Origin: Pseudomonadota bacterium
GTDB lineage: Bacteria > Pseudomonadota > Gammaproteobacteria > Burkholderiales > Burkholderiaceae_E
Length of the DNA stretch: 15,793 nucleotides
Direction: 5' to 3'
NCBI GenBank assembly: GCA_023389055.1
Contig: JAEWFA010000004.1
Span: forward strand, 1-15,793
A program made the translations under genes and the position numbers. Below the pieces are notes generated by a model that worked only from the letters and a program-made list of their open reading frames with translations, was not told the origin of the DNA and did no database searches. How positions within the stretch are numbered: position 1 is the stretch's first letter; each line of letters begins with the position of its first letter. This document shows positions 5,670 to 12,584 of this stretch, in pieces.

Positions 5670-5803
5670 CGCGGGCTTCCGGTTTTCCTGGCAGTTCGTC
5701 AGAGCCGCCCCCGGATCGCCCAAACCACGGGACCAAGACTGACCGCGCCCCGTGCTTCCGCCGCCGGCGGGAGCGCACAGCGGATCAAGTTGGGAAAGCA
5801 AAA

Positions 5804-6172
5804 ATGATTCAGATGCAATCGACGCTGGACGTCGCCGACAACACCGGCGCGCGTTCGGTCATGTGTATCAAGGTGCTGGGCGGCTCGAAACGCCGCTACG
5901 CCGGCATCGGTGACGTCATCAAGGTCTCCGTGAAGGAAGCGCAGCCGCGTGGGCGCGTCAAGAAGGGCGAGATCTACAACGCCGTCGTCGTGCGCACCGC
6001 CAAGGGCGTTCGCCGCCAGGACGGCTCGCTGATCCGCTTCGACGGAAATGCGGCGGTGCTGCTGAATGCCAAGCTCGAGCCGATCGGCACGCGCATCTTC
6101 GGCCCGGTCACTCGCGAGCTGCGTACCGAGCGTTTCATGAAGATCGTTTCGCTCGCACCGGAGGTGATCTGA
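5804..6172 (+). CDS. rplN: 50S ribosomal protein L14
   Basis: L14 lies at the subunit interface, forms bridge B8 with 16S helix 14, and is the docking site for the silencing factor RsfS. The 122-residue product (E. coli 123) starts MIQMQSTLDVADNTGARSVM and carries the family motif GGSKRRYAGIGDVIKVSVKE, then FDGNAAVLLN and GTRIFGPVTRELR. ATG 5804 is preceded by GGGAAAG. It opens the spc block and is separated from rplX by one base. Confidence 0.98.
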   Translation: MIQMQSTLDVADNTGARSVMCIKVLGGSKRRYAGIGDVIKVSVKEAQPRGRVKKGEIYNAVVVRTAKGVRRQDGSLIRFDGNAAVLLNAKLEPIGTRIFGPVTRELRTERFMKIVSLAPEVI

Positions 6173-6173
6173 A

Positions 6174-6491
6174 ATGCGCAAGATCCGCAAGGGCGACGAA
6201 GTCGTCGTCATCGCCGGGCGCGACAAGGGCAAGCGCGGCACCGTGCTCGCCCGCGTCGACGACACGCACCTGGTCGTCGAGGGCATCAACGTGGTGAAGA
6301 AGCACGTGCGGCCCAACCCGATGAAAGGGCAGACCGGCGGCATCGTCGACAAGTCGATGCCGATCGACCAGTCGAACCTGATGCTGTGGAACCCCGTCGC
6401 CGGCAAGGGCGACCGCGTCGGCGTGAAGACGCTCGAGGACGGGCGTCGCGTTCGGGTGTTCAAGTCCAACGGTGAAATGGTGGGTGCGTGA
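6174..6491 (+). CDS. rplX: 50S ribosomal protein L24
   Basis: L24 is an assembly-initiator protein that binds 23S domain I near the tunnel exit. The 105-residue product (E. coli 104) starts with the KOW-type module MRKIRKGDEVVVIAGRDKGK RGTVL and continues VVEGINVVKKHVRP, then GGIVDKSMPIDQSNLML. It lies one base after rplN, and its stop TGA (6489-6491) overlaps the rplE ATG (TGATG), so the three genes are probably translationally coupled. Confidence 0.98.
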   Translation: MRKIRKGDEVVVIAGRDKGKRGTVLARVDDTHLVVEGINVVKKHVRPNPMKGQTGGIVDKSMPIDQSNLMLWNPVAGKGDRVGVKTLEDGRRVRVFKSNGEMVGA

Positions 6492-7045
6492 TGGCCGATT
6501 CGCAGCGGGCCCGTTTGCAGCAGCAGTATCGCGAGAAGGTGGTGCCGGAGCTGATGAAGCAGTTCGGCTACCAGTCGGCGATGCAAGTGCCTCGTGTCAC
6601 CAAGATCACGCTGAACATGGGCGTGGGCGAGGCCGTGGCCGACCGCAAGGTGCTGGACAACGCGAGCGCCGACCTTACGAAGATCTCGGGCCAGAAGGTC
6701 GTCGTCACCAAGGCGAAGAAGGCCATCGCCGGCTTCAAGATCCGCGCCGGCTACCCGATCGGCTGCATGGTCACGCTGCGCGGCCAGCGCATGTACGAAT
6801 TCCTCGATCGACTGATCACGGTCGCGCTGCCGCGCGTGCGCGACTTCCGCGGCGTTTCGGCGAAGGCCTTCGACGGTCGCGGCAACTACAACCTCGGCGT
6901 GAAGGAACAGATCATCTTCCCCGAGATCGAATACGACAAGGTCGATGCGGTGCGCGGGCTCGACATCGCGATCACCACCACCGCGAAGACCGACGACGAG
7001 GCGAAGGCGCTCCTCGCGGCGTTCCGCTTCCCGTTCCGGGCCTGA
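6491..7045 (+). CDS. rplE: 50S ribosomal protein L5
   Basis: L5 binds 5S rRNA in the central protuberance and bridges to S13 in the 30S head. The 184-residue product (E. coli 179) begins MADSQRARLQQQYREKVVPE and contains KITLNMGVGEAVADRK, the signature GQKVVVTKAKKAIAGFKIR, and RDFRGVSAKAFDGRGNYNLG followed by KEQIIFPEIEYD. ATG 6491 is chosen over the GTG one codon earlier because MAD matches the family and forms the TGATG overlap. In E. coli, S8 represses spc translation near the rplX-rplE junction; I cannot confirm a mimic here by eye. Confidence 0.98.
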   Translation: MADSQRARLQQQYREKVVPELMKQFGYQSAMQVPRVTKITLNMGVGEAVADRKVLDNASADLTKISGQKVVVTKAKKAIAGFKIRAGYPIGCMVTLRGQRMYEFLDRLITVALPRVRDFRGVSAKAFDGRGNYNLGVKEQIIFPEIEYDKVDAVRGLDIAITTTAKTDDEAKALLAAFRFPFRA

Positions 7046-7059
7046 AAGGAAACGAAACA

Positions 7060-7365
7060 GTGGCAAAACTCGCTCTGATCAACCGTGACCTGAAGCGGCA
7101 GGCAACCGTTCGCAAGTTTGCCGCCAGGCGCAAGGCGCTCGAGGCGATCATCGCCGACCAGTCGGTGAGCGAAGAGGATCGCTACCAGGCGCGCCTGAAG
7201 CTGCAGGCGCTTCCGCGCGATTCCAGCCCGACGCGGCTGCGCAATCGCTGCGCGATCACGGGACGTCCGCGCGGCACCTTCCGCAAGTTCGGCCTCGGCC
7301 GGAACAAGCTGCGCGAAGTGGCCATGCGCGGCGAGGTGCCGGGCCTGACGAAGGCGAGCTGGTGA
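7060..7365 (+). CDS. rpsN: 30S ribosomal protein S14 (zinc-independent type), GTG start
   Basis: S14 is a late-assembling 30S head protein. The start is GTG at 7060, 9 bases after the binding site AAGGA (7046-7050). The 101-residue product (E. coli 101) runs MAKLALINRDLKRQATVRKF, then ALPRDSSPTRLRNRCAITGR and GTFRKFGLGRNKLREVAMRG, ending KASW. Only one cysteine is present instead of the CxxC...CxxC zinc ribbon, so this is the long zinc-free form typical of proteobacteria. Searches limited to ATG would miss its true start. It lies 14 bp after rplE and 49 bp before rpsH. Confidence 0.98.
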   Translation: MAKLALINRDLKRQATVRKFAARRKALEAIIADQSVSEEDRYQARLKLQALPRDSSPTRLRNRCAITGRPRGTFRKFGLGRNKLREVAMRGEVPGLTKASW

Positions 7366-7414
7366 ACGGCGCGGCCGGTCCAGCGGGCAACGAGCGAGCA
7401 ACGAGGAATCCATC

Positions 7415-7810
7415 ATGAGCATGAGCGATCCGGTCGCCGACATGTTCACGCGCATCCGCAACGCGCAGCGCGTCGACAAGGAAACGGTAACGATGCCGTC
7501 GTCCAGGCTGAAAGTGGCGATCGCGCAGGTGCTGAAGGCCGAGGGCTACATCGACGATTTCGCCGTCACGGCCGACGGCGCGAAGAGTCAGCTCGAGGTG
7601 CGCCTGAAGTACTACGCCGGTCGTCCGGTCATCGAGCGGCTCGAGCGCGTCTCGCGTCCCGGACTGCGCGTGTACCGCGGGCGCGATGCGCTGCCGCAGG
7701 TGATGAACGGCCTGGGCGTGGCGATCGTCACCACGTCGCGCGGCGTCATGACCGACCGTAACGCGCGCGCCAACGGCGTGGGCGGTGAAGTCATCGGCTT
7801 CGTCGCCTGA
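7415..7810 (+). CDS. rpsH: 30S ribosomal protein S8
   Basis: S8 binds 16S helix 21 and organises the central domain; in E. coli it also represses the spc operon by binding a mimic in the mRNA. The 131-residue product starts MSMSDPVADMFTRIRNAQRV and ends with the family signature TTSRGVMTDRNARANGVGGE VIGFVA. A second ATG at 7421 is possible, but GAGGA (7403-7407) is well spaced for 7415 and MSMxDP matches E. coli S8. It is 16 bp before rplF. Confidence 0.98.
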   Translation: MSMSDPVADMFTRIRNAQRVDKETVTMPSSRLKVAIAQVLKAEGYIDDFAVTADGAKSQLEVRLKYYAGRPVIERLERVSRPGLRVYRGRDALPQVMNGLGVAIVTTSRGVMTDRNARANGVGGEVIGFVA

Positions 7811-7826
7811 GGCGCAAGGAGCGGAA

Positions 7827-8360
7827 ATGTCCCGAGTAGGAAAGAGCCCGATCCCGGTGCCCGCCGGCGTGGACGTCACGATCGAAGCCGATCGCGTCGC
7901 CGTCAAGGGCCCGCTCGGCGCGCTCGAGCAGCGCGTCAAGCCGCTGGTGCGCATCGCGCGCGACGGCACGAACATCGTCCTCGAACCCGCCGACGCGAGC
8001 ACCGATGCGAATGCGATGAGCGGTACCTACCGCGCGTTGCTCGCGAACATGGTGCAGGGCGTCTCGAAGGGCTTCGAGCGGCGCCTGCAGCTGGTCGGGA
8101 CCGGATTTCGCGCGCAGGTCCAGGGCAATGCGCTGAACCTGTCGCTGGGCTTCTCGCACCCGATCGTGCACGCATTGCCGGCCGGCGTGAAGGCGGAGAC
8201 GCCTACGCCCACCGAGATCGTGCTCAAGGGCGCCGACAAGCAGGTGATCGGCCAGGTGGCGGCCGAGATCCGCGGCTACCGCGAACCCGAGCCCTACAAG
8301 GGCAAGGGTGTGCGCTACGCCGACGAGCGCGTGGTGCTCAAGGAAGTCAAGAAGAAGTAA
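7827..8360 (+). CDS. rplF: 50S ribosomal protein L6
   Basis: L6 supports the sarcin-ricin loop region where GTPase factors bind and is required for late 50S assembly. The 177-residue product (E. coli 177) begins MSRVGKSPIPVPAGVDVTIE and has VKGPLG at about residues 28-33. The second L6 domain carries LQLVGTGFRAQVQGNALNLS, and the signature PEPYKGKGVRYADE lies near the C-terminus. The frame is open upstream into rpsH, but AAGGAGCGG just before ATG 7827 and the family N-terminus fix the start. Confidence 0.98.
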   Translation: MSRVGKSPIPVPAGVDVTIEADRVAVKGPLGALEQRVKPLVRIARDGTNIVLEPADASTDANAMSGTYRALLANMVQGVSKGFERRLQLVGTGFRAQVQGNALNLSLGFSHPIVHALPAGVKAETPTPTEIVLKGADKQVIGQVAAEIRGYREPEPYKGKGVRYADERVVLKEVKKK

Positions 8361-8399
8361 CGGACGGAAACACGGACGGCAACGGACGGAATTCGAGCG
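8361..8399 (+). repeat. Short direct repeats in the rplF-rplR gap
   Basis: ACGGACGG occurs three times (starting at 8360, 8372 and 8382) and fills most of the 39-bp gap. There is no strong ribosome binding site for rplR; GGACGGA around 8384-8390 is the best candidate. The repeats may simply be local slippage, or may give tandem weak ribosome standby sites. Confidence 0.6.
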
Positions 8400-8765
8400 A
8401 TGGACAAGAAACAACCGCGCCTGCGTCGCGCGCGCCAGACCCGGCTGAAGATCCGCGAGCTGCGCGCACGCCGGCTCACGGTGCACCGGACGAACACGCA
8501 CATCTACGCGAGCATCATCGACGAGACGGGCGGCAAGGTGCTGGTCAGCGCGTCGACGCTCGAGCAGGAGTTGCGTAGCCAGCTCGCCGCGCAGAACGGC
8601 CGCGGCGGCAACACCGGCGCCGCCGCGCTCGTCGGCAAGCGCATTGCGGAGAAGGCACTTGCGGCGGGCATCGATCGGGTCGCGTTCGACCGCGCCGGCT
8701 ATCGCTTCCATGGGCGAGTGAAGGCGCTCGCCGAGGCGGCGCGCGAAGCCGGCCTGCAGCTCTGA
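8400..8765 (+). CDS. rplR: 50S ribosomal protein L18
   Basis: L18 binds 5S rRNA together with L5 and anchors it in the central protuberance. The 121-residue product (E. coli 117) starts MDKKQPRLRRARQTRLKIRE and has VHRTNTHIYASIID, the Ala-rich middle NTGAAALVGKRIAEKALAAG, and the C-terminal signature FDRAGYRFHGRVKALAEAAR EAGLQ. ATG 8400 gives the family N-terminus despite a weak binding site. It ends 10 bp before rpsE. Confidence 0.98.
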   Translation: MDKKQPRLRRARQTRLKIRELRARRLTVHRTNTHIYASIIDETGGKVLVSASTLEQELRSQLAAQNGRGGNTGAAALVGKRIAEKALAAGIDRVAFDRAGYRFHGRVKALAEAAREAGLQL

Positions 8766-8775
8766 GGATTCGAAT

Positions 8776-9303
8776 ATGGCAAAGATCCAGGCCAAGATCG
8801 GCGGCAAGATGGGCGAGGAGCGCGACGACGGGTTGCGCGAGAAGATGATCGCCGTCAACCGGGTGACGAAGGTCGTCAAGGGCGGCCGCATCCTCGGCTT
8901 CGCCGCACTCACCGTCGTCGGCGACGGCGACGGCCGCATCGGCATGGGCAAGGGCAAGGCGCGCGAGGTGCCGGTCGCCGTGCAGAAGGCGATGGACGAG
9001 GCGCGTCGCAAGCTGGTGAAGATCCCGCTGCGCGGCGGCACGCTGCATCACCAGGTGATGGGGCGGCACGGCGCGGCGGTCGTCATGCTCAAGCCGGCGC
9101 CCGAGGGCACCGGCATCATCGCCGGCGGTCCGATGCGCGCGATCTTCGAGGTGATGGGCGTGGCCAACGTCGTCGCCAAGAGCCACGGCTCGTCGAATCC
9201 CTACAACATGGTTCGCGCAACGCTCGATGCGCTGCGCAACCTGAACACGCCCGCCGAGATCGCCGCCAAGCGCGGGAAGTCGGTCGAGGAGATCTTCGGA
9301 TGA
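8776..9303 (+). CDS. rpsE: 30S ribosomal protein S5
   Basis: S5 stabilises the 30S decoding region and the mRNA entry channel with S3 and S4; mutations in its N-terminal loop cause spectinomycin resistance or ambiguity. The 175-residue product (E. coli 167) opens MAKIQAKIGGKMGEERDDGL. The spectinomycin-loop strand reads VNRVTKVVKGGRILGF (about residues 27-42), and the double-stranded-RNA-binding S5 signature continues GDGDGRIGMGKGKAREVPVA. The C-terminal domain has GGPMRAIFEVMGVANVVAKS. Its stop overlaps rpmD (ATGA). The loop residues look like the drug-sensitive form. Confidence 0.98.
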   Translation: MAKIQAKIGGKMGEERDDGLREKMIAVNRVTKVVKGGRILGFAALTVVGDGDGRIGMGKGKAREVPVAVQKAMDEARRKLVKIPLRGGTLHHQVMGRHGAAVVMLKPAPEGTGIIAGGPMRAIFEVMGVANVVAKSHGSSNPYNMVRATLDALRNLNTPAEIAAKRGKSVEEIFG

Positions 9304-9482
9304 GTACCAAGACGCTGAAGGTCAAGCTGGTACGCAGCCCGATCGGCACGCGCGGATCGCACAAGGCGACGGTGCTGGGGCTGGGCCTGAAGAAGCTGAA
9401 CCAGACGCGCGAACTGGAAGACACGCCGGCCGTGCGCGGAATGATCGACAAGGTCTCGTACCTGGTGAAGGTGCAGGGATGA
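9300..9482 (+). CDS. rpmD: 50S ribosomal protein L30
   Basis: L30 is a small surface protein of the 50S subunit. The 60-residue product (E. coli 59) reads MSTKTLKVKLVRSPIGTRGS then HKATVLGLGLKKLNQTRELE and ends SYLVKVQG, covering the whole ferredoxin-like fold. Both ends overlap their neighbours by four bases (ATGA with rpsE and with rplO), which indicates coupled translation of rpsE-rpmD-rplO. Confidence 0.97.
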   Translation: MSTKTLKVKLVRSPIGTRGSHKATVLGLGLKKLNQTRELEDTPAVRGMIDKVSYLVKVQG

Positions 9483-9910
9483 AACTGAACGAACTGAAAC
9501 CGGCCGCGGGCAGCCGGCCCGCCGGCAAGCGCGTCGGCCGTGGCATCGGCTCGGGGCTGGGCAAGACGGCCGGTCGCGGCCACAAGGGGCAGAAGTCGCG
9601 TTCGGGGGGCTTTCACAAGCTCGGTTTCGAAGGCGGCCAGATGCCGTTGCAGCGCCGGCTGCCGAAGCGCGGCTTCACGTCGATGTCTCGCGACGACGTC
9701 GCCGAGGTTCGCCTGTCCGACCTGGAGCGGCTGCAGGCCACCGAGGTCGACCTGCTCACGCTGAAGGCGGCAGGCGTCGTTCCGCAGCTGGCGCGCGGCG
9801 CGAAGGTTTTCCGCTCGGGCACGCTCACGCGCAAGCTGAGCCTCACCGGCGTGGCGGCCACCAAGGGCGCCAGGGAAGCGATCGAAGCCGCCGGCGGCTC
9901 GGTCGCCTGA
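9479..9910 (+). CDS. rplO: 50S ribosomal protein L15
   Basis: L15 is a late 23S rRNA binder with an extended, glycine-rich N-terminus buried in rRNA. The 143-residue product (E. coli 144) starts MKLNELKPAAGSRPAGKRVG and continues with RGIGSGLGKTAGRGHKGQKS and GFEGGQMPLQRRLPKRGF. The C-terminal L15 signature corresponds to LTRKLSLTGVAATKGAREAI. It overlaps the rpmD stop by four bases. The gap to secY is 29 bp. Confidence 0.98.
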   Translation: MKLNELKPAAGSRPAGKRVGRGIGSGLGKTAGRGHKGQKSRSGGFHKLGFEGGQMPLQRRLPKRGFTSMSRDDVAEVRLSDLERLQATEVDLLTLKAAGVVPQLARGAKVFRSGTLTRKLSLTGVAATKGAREAIEAAGGSVA

Positions 9911-9939
9911 TCGCTCACGGCGCGACGAAGCAAGGCACA

Positions 9940-11268
9940 GTGGCAACGAATCCCGCATCGCTGATCAAGTCGGGGAAGTTCGGCGACCTGAAGCGCAGGC
10001 TGTGGTTCCTGCTGCTCGCGCTCGTCGTCTACCGGATCGGCGCGCACATCCCCGTGCCCGGCATCGACCCGGCCCAGCTCTCGCAGCTGTTCCAGGGGCA
10101 GCAGGGCGGCATCCTCGGGATGTTCAACCTGTTCTCGGGCGGCGCGCTGTCGCGCTTCACCGTGTTCGCGCTGGGGATCATGCCGTACATCTCGGCATCG
10201 ATCATCATGCAGTTGCTCGCGGTCGTGGTGCCCACGCTCGAGGCGAAGAAGAAGGAAGGCGAAGCGGGTCGGCGCGAGATCACCAAGTACACGCGCTGGT
10301 TCACGCTGGGGCTGGCGACCTTCCAGGCAATCGGCATCGCCGTCGCCATCGAGGCGCAGCCCGGTCTGGTCATCGATCCGGGCCCGATGTTCCGCTTCAC
10401 GGCGGTGGTGTCGCTCGTCACCGGGACGATGTTCCTGATGTGGCTCGGCGAGCAGATCACCGAGCGCGGCCTGGGCAACGGAATCTCGATCATCATCTTC
10501 GCGGGGATCGTCGCCGGGCTGCCGAGCGCCATCGGCGGGATGGGCGAGCTGGTGCGAACCGGCGCGATGGGACCGTTCATCGCGCTGATCATTCTCGTGC
10601 TGGTGGTCGCCGTCACGGCCTTCGTCGTGTTCGTCGAGCGCGGGCAGCGCAAGATCACCGTCAACTACGCCAAGCGGCAGGTCGGCAACCGCGTCTACGG
10701 CGGGCAGAGTTCGCACCTGCCGCTGAAGCTGAACATGTCCGGGGTGATCCCGCCGATCTTCGCGTCGTCGATCATCCTGTTCCCGGCGACGATCGCGCAG
10801 TGGTTCACGTCGGGGGACCCGTCGAACCCCGCGATCCGCTGGCTGCGCGACATCGCGTCCACGCTTTCGCCCGGTCAGCCCGTCTACATCCTGCTCTACG
10901 CGCTGGCGATCATCTTCTTCTGCTTCTTCTACACGGCGTTGGTGTTCAACAGCCGCGAAACGGCGGACAACCTGAAGAAGAGCGGCGCCTTCGTTCCGGG
11001 CATCCGCCCCGGCGAGCAGACGGCGCGCTACATCGACCGAATCCTGATGCGGCTCACGCTGGCGGGGGCGATCTACGTCACCGCGGTGTGCCTGCTTCCC
11101 GAATTTCTCGTGCTCGAGTGGAACGTTCCGTTCTACTTTGGCGGTACCTCGCTGCTGATCATCGTGGTGGTCACGATGGATTTCATGTCGCAGGTGCAGG
11201 CATACGTGATGTCGCATCAGTACGAGAGCCTGTTGAAGAAGTCCGGTGCGAAACGCGTCGGTGCGTAG
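9940..11268 (+). CDS. secY: Protein translocase channel subunit SecY, GTG start
   Basis: SecY is the pore of the SecYEG translocon in the inner membrane; with SecA or the ribosome it moves proteins across or into the membrane. The 442-residue product (E. coli 443) starts MATNPASLIKSGKFGDLKRR and has ten hydrophobic segments beginning at ~21-38. The plug region is around 60-73, and the cytosolic loop motif GIRPGEQT (Arg356, equivalent to E. coli Arg357) is needed for SecA function. The C-terminus is QYESLLKKSG. The GTG at 9940 follows AAGG. It is the last gene of the spc block, where it is always encoded with ribosomal proteins. Confidence 0.98.
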   Translation: MATNPASLIKSGKFGDLKRRLWFLLLALVVYRIGAHIPVPGIDPAQLSQLFQGQQGGILGMFNLFSGGALSRFTVFALGIMPYISASIIMQLLAVVVPTLEAKKKEGEAGRREITKYTRWFTLGLATFQAIGIAVAIEAQPGLVIDPGPMFRFTAVVSLVTGTMFLMWLGEQITERGLGNGISIIIFAGIVAGLPSAIGGMGELVRTGAMGPFIALIILVLVVAVTAFVVFVERGQRKITVNYAKRQVGNRVYGGQSSHLPLKLNMSGVIPPIFASSIILFPATIAQWFTSGDPSNPAIRWLRDIASTLSPGQPVYILLYALAIIFFCFFYTALVFNSRETADNLKKSGAFVPGIRPGEQTARYIDRILMRLTLAGAIYVTAVCLLPEFLVLEWNVPFYFGGTSLLIIVVVTMDFMSQVQAYVMSHQYESLLKKSGAKRVGA

Positions 11269-11321
11269 GATGGCGCGTCTCCGTCACTGAGGAAGACTCG
11301 GACGAGGCGCGACGCGCACCG

Positions 11322-11540
11322 ATGAGCAAGGAAGACGTCATCCAGATGCAGGGCGAGGTCGTCGAGAACCTGCCCAACGCAACGTTTCGCATCCGACTCG
11401 AGAACGGGCACATGGTTTTGGGGCACATATCCGGAAAGATGCGCATGCACTACATCCGCATCCTGCCGGGGGACAAGGTCACGGTCGAACTCACGCCGTA
11501 CGACCTGTCGAGGGCGCGGATCGTCTTCCGCGCGCGATGA
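11322..11540 (+). CDS. infA: Translation initiation factor IF-1
   Basis: IF-1 binds the 30S A site during initiation and helps IF-2 and IF-3. The 72-residue product is exactly the family length and is a single OB-fold: MSKEDVIQMQGEVVENLPNA, then FRIRLENGHMVLGHISGKMR, then RILPGDKVTVELTPYDLSRA, ending VFRAR. The same frame is open for a long way upstream inside secY, but only ATG 11322 gives the IF-1 start. The binding site is weak; GAGG at 11304-11307 is somewhat far. infA between secY and rpmJ is the betaproteobacterial (and Gram-positive) order, unlike E. coli, where infA is elsewhere. Confidence 0.97.
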   Translation: MSKEDVIQMQGEVVENLPNATFRIRLENGHMVLGHISGKMRMHYIRILPGDKVTVELTPYDLSRARIVFRAR

Positions 11541-11556
11541 GACTGCGAGGTGAGCG

Positions 11557-11670
11557 ATGAAAGTGATGGCTTCGGTGAAGAAGATCTGCCGCAACTGCAA
11601 GATCATCAAGCGCAAGGGCACGGTGCGCGTGATCTGCACCGACCCGCGGCACAAGCAGCGTCAGGGCTGA
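11557..11670 (+). CDS. rpmJ: 50S ribosomal protein L36 (zinc-binding type)
   Basis: L36 is the smallest 50S protein, folding round a zinc ion in 23S rRNA. The 37-residue product begins MKVMASVKKICRNCKIIKRK and ends CTDPRHKQRQG. Cys11, Cys14, Cys27 and His32 form the complete zinc ribbon, so this is the C+ version; many bacteria keep a cysteine-free paralogue for zinc starvation, which is not in this window. TGCGAGGTGAG just before ATG 11557 holds the binding site GAGG. It lies 16 bp after infA and 13 bp before rpsM. Confidence 0.97.
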   Translation: MKVMASVKKICRNCKIIKRKGTVRVICTDPRHKQRQG

Positions 11671-11683
11671 GAGAGGAAGAGCG

Positions 11684-12049
11684 ATGGCACGCATAGCCGG
11701 CATCAATATCCCCGATCGCCAGCACACGGAGATCGGACTGACCGCGATCTACGGCATCGGCCGTTCGCGCGCGCGCCAGATCTGCGCGGCGGCGAACGTT
11801 CCGTTCGAAAAGAAGGTCAAGGACCTGAACGACGCCGAGCTCGAGCGGCTGCGCGACCAGATCGGGCGCTTCACGATCGAGGGCGACCTGCGCCGCGAGG
11901 TGTCGATGTCGATCAAGCGGCTGATGGACCTCGGCGCCTACCGCGGCACCCGACATCGCCGCGGGCTGCCGGTGCGCGGCCAGCGCACGCGCACGAACGC
12001 GCGCACGCGCAAGGGTCCGCGTCGCGCCGGCGTCGCGTTGAAGAAATAA
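11684..12049 (+). CDS. rpsM: 30S ribosomal protein S13
   Basis: S13 in the 30S head contacts P-site tRNA and forms bridges B1a and B1b with 23S rRNA and L5. The 121-residue product (E. coli 118) starts MARIAGINIPDRQHTEIGLT and has AIYGIGRSRARQIC, the helical LNDAELERLRDQI, and the basic tail RGTRHRRGLPVRGQRTRTNA then RTRKGPRR, which reaches the tRNA. The binding site GAGAGGAAGAG is just upstream of ATG 11684. It is the first S-protein of the alpha block and is 12 bp before rpsK. In E. coli an S4-binding pseudoknot lies just before rpsM; the 13-bp gap here leaves no room for it. Confidence 0.98.
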   Translation: MARIAGINIPDRQHTEIGLTAIYGIGRSRARQICAAANVPFEKKVKDLNDAELERLRDQIGRFTIEGDLRREVSMSIKRLMDLGAYRGTRHRRGLPVRGQRTRTNARTRKGPRRAGVALKK

Positions 12050-12061
12050 AGGGATCAGTCC

Positions 12062-12478
12062 ATGGCAACCAGGTCGCAATCGGCCGCGCAGCAGGCCGCC
12101 GCATCGCGGGCACGCAAGAAGGCGCGCAAGAACGTCTCCGACGGCATCGCGCACGTGCACGCGTCGTTCAACAACACGATCATCACGATCACCGACCGGC
12201 AGGGCAACACGCTGTCGTGGGCGTCGTCGGGCGGCGCGGGCTTCAAGGGCTCGCGCAAGTCGACGCCGTTCGCCGCGCAGGTGGCTGCCGAGGCCGCCGG
12301 TCGCGCGGCGCAGGAATGCGGCATCCGCAACCTCGAGGTGCTGATCCGCGGACCGGGTCCGGGACGCGAATCGTCGGTGCGCGCGCTGAACGCGCTCGGC
12401 ATCAAGATCATGCAGATCCAGGACGTCACGCCCATCCCGCACAACGGGTGTCGGCCGCCGAAGAAGCGCCGAATCTGA
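12062..12478 (+). CDS. rpsK: 30S ribosomal protein S11
   Basis: S11 forms part of the 30S platform and the mRNA exit channel. The 138-residue product (E. coli 129) has a basic, Ala/Gln-rich lead MATRSQSAAQQAAASRARKK, then the core DGIAHVHASFNNTIITITDR, SWASSGGAGFKGSRKSTPFA and GPGPGRESSVRALNALG, and the C-terminal PHNGCRPPKKRRI. The Asn128-Gly pair matches the site that becomes isoaspartate in E. coli S11. It lies 12 bp after rpsM; a 204-bp gap with a repeat element separates it from rpsD. Confidence 0.98.
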   Translation: MATRSQSAAQQAAASRARKKARKNVSDGIAHVHASFNNTIITITDRQGNTLSWASSGGAGFKGSRKSTPFAAQVAAEAAGRAAQECGIRNLEVLIRGPGPGRESSVRALNALGIKIMQIQDVTPIPHNGCRPPKKRRI

Positions 12479-12484
12479 CGATGC

Positions 12485-12584
12485 GGTGAATGGTAAAGGG
12501 TGAAGGGTGAAGGGAAAAACCGAAGCGAGGTGAGCGTCGCCGACGGGGCAGTTGCCCTTCACCCTTCACCCTTGACCCTTCACC
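12485..12584. repeat. Heptad-repeat inverted element, copy 2
   Basis: The left arm (12485-12514) is built of GTGAATG, GTAAAGG, GTGAAGG, GTGAAGG units. The right arm (12555-12584) is the reverse complement with 28 of 30 positions matching, so it is better preserved than copy 1 (40-129). A 40-base centre separates the arms and, as in copy 1, starts with an A run. The centres of the two copies are not obviously similar, so the conserved part is the arm pattern. Confidence 0.88.

Larger units (their letters stand above)
5619..5803 (+). other. rpsQ-rplN intergenic region and spc leader (185 bp)
   Basis: After the hairpin/promoter module (5638-5669) comes a ~125-base leader. It includes a possible stem at 5755-5773 (CTTCCGCC / GGCGGGAG with one G-U pair, loop GCC). 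The rplN ribosome binding site is GGGAAAG at 5792-5798. I see no reading frame of interest in it. Confidence 0.65.

Noticed and set aside
9613..11217. 534-codon minus-strand frame opposite rplO and secY, and a similar one at 13303-15042 opposite rpoA and rplQ
   Set aside because: They mirror the codon pattern of the real genes and show charged low-complexity sequence with no domain.
11271..11291. Mini-frame MARLRH between secY and infA
   Set aside because: Too short, no conservation evidence, and the gap is only 53 bases.
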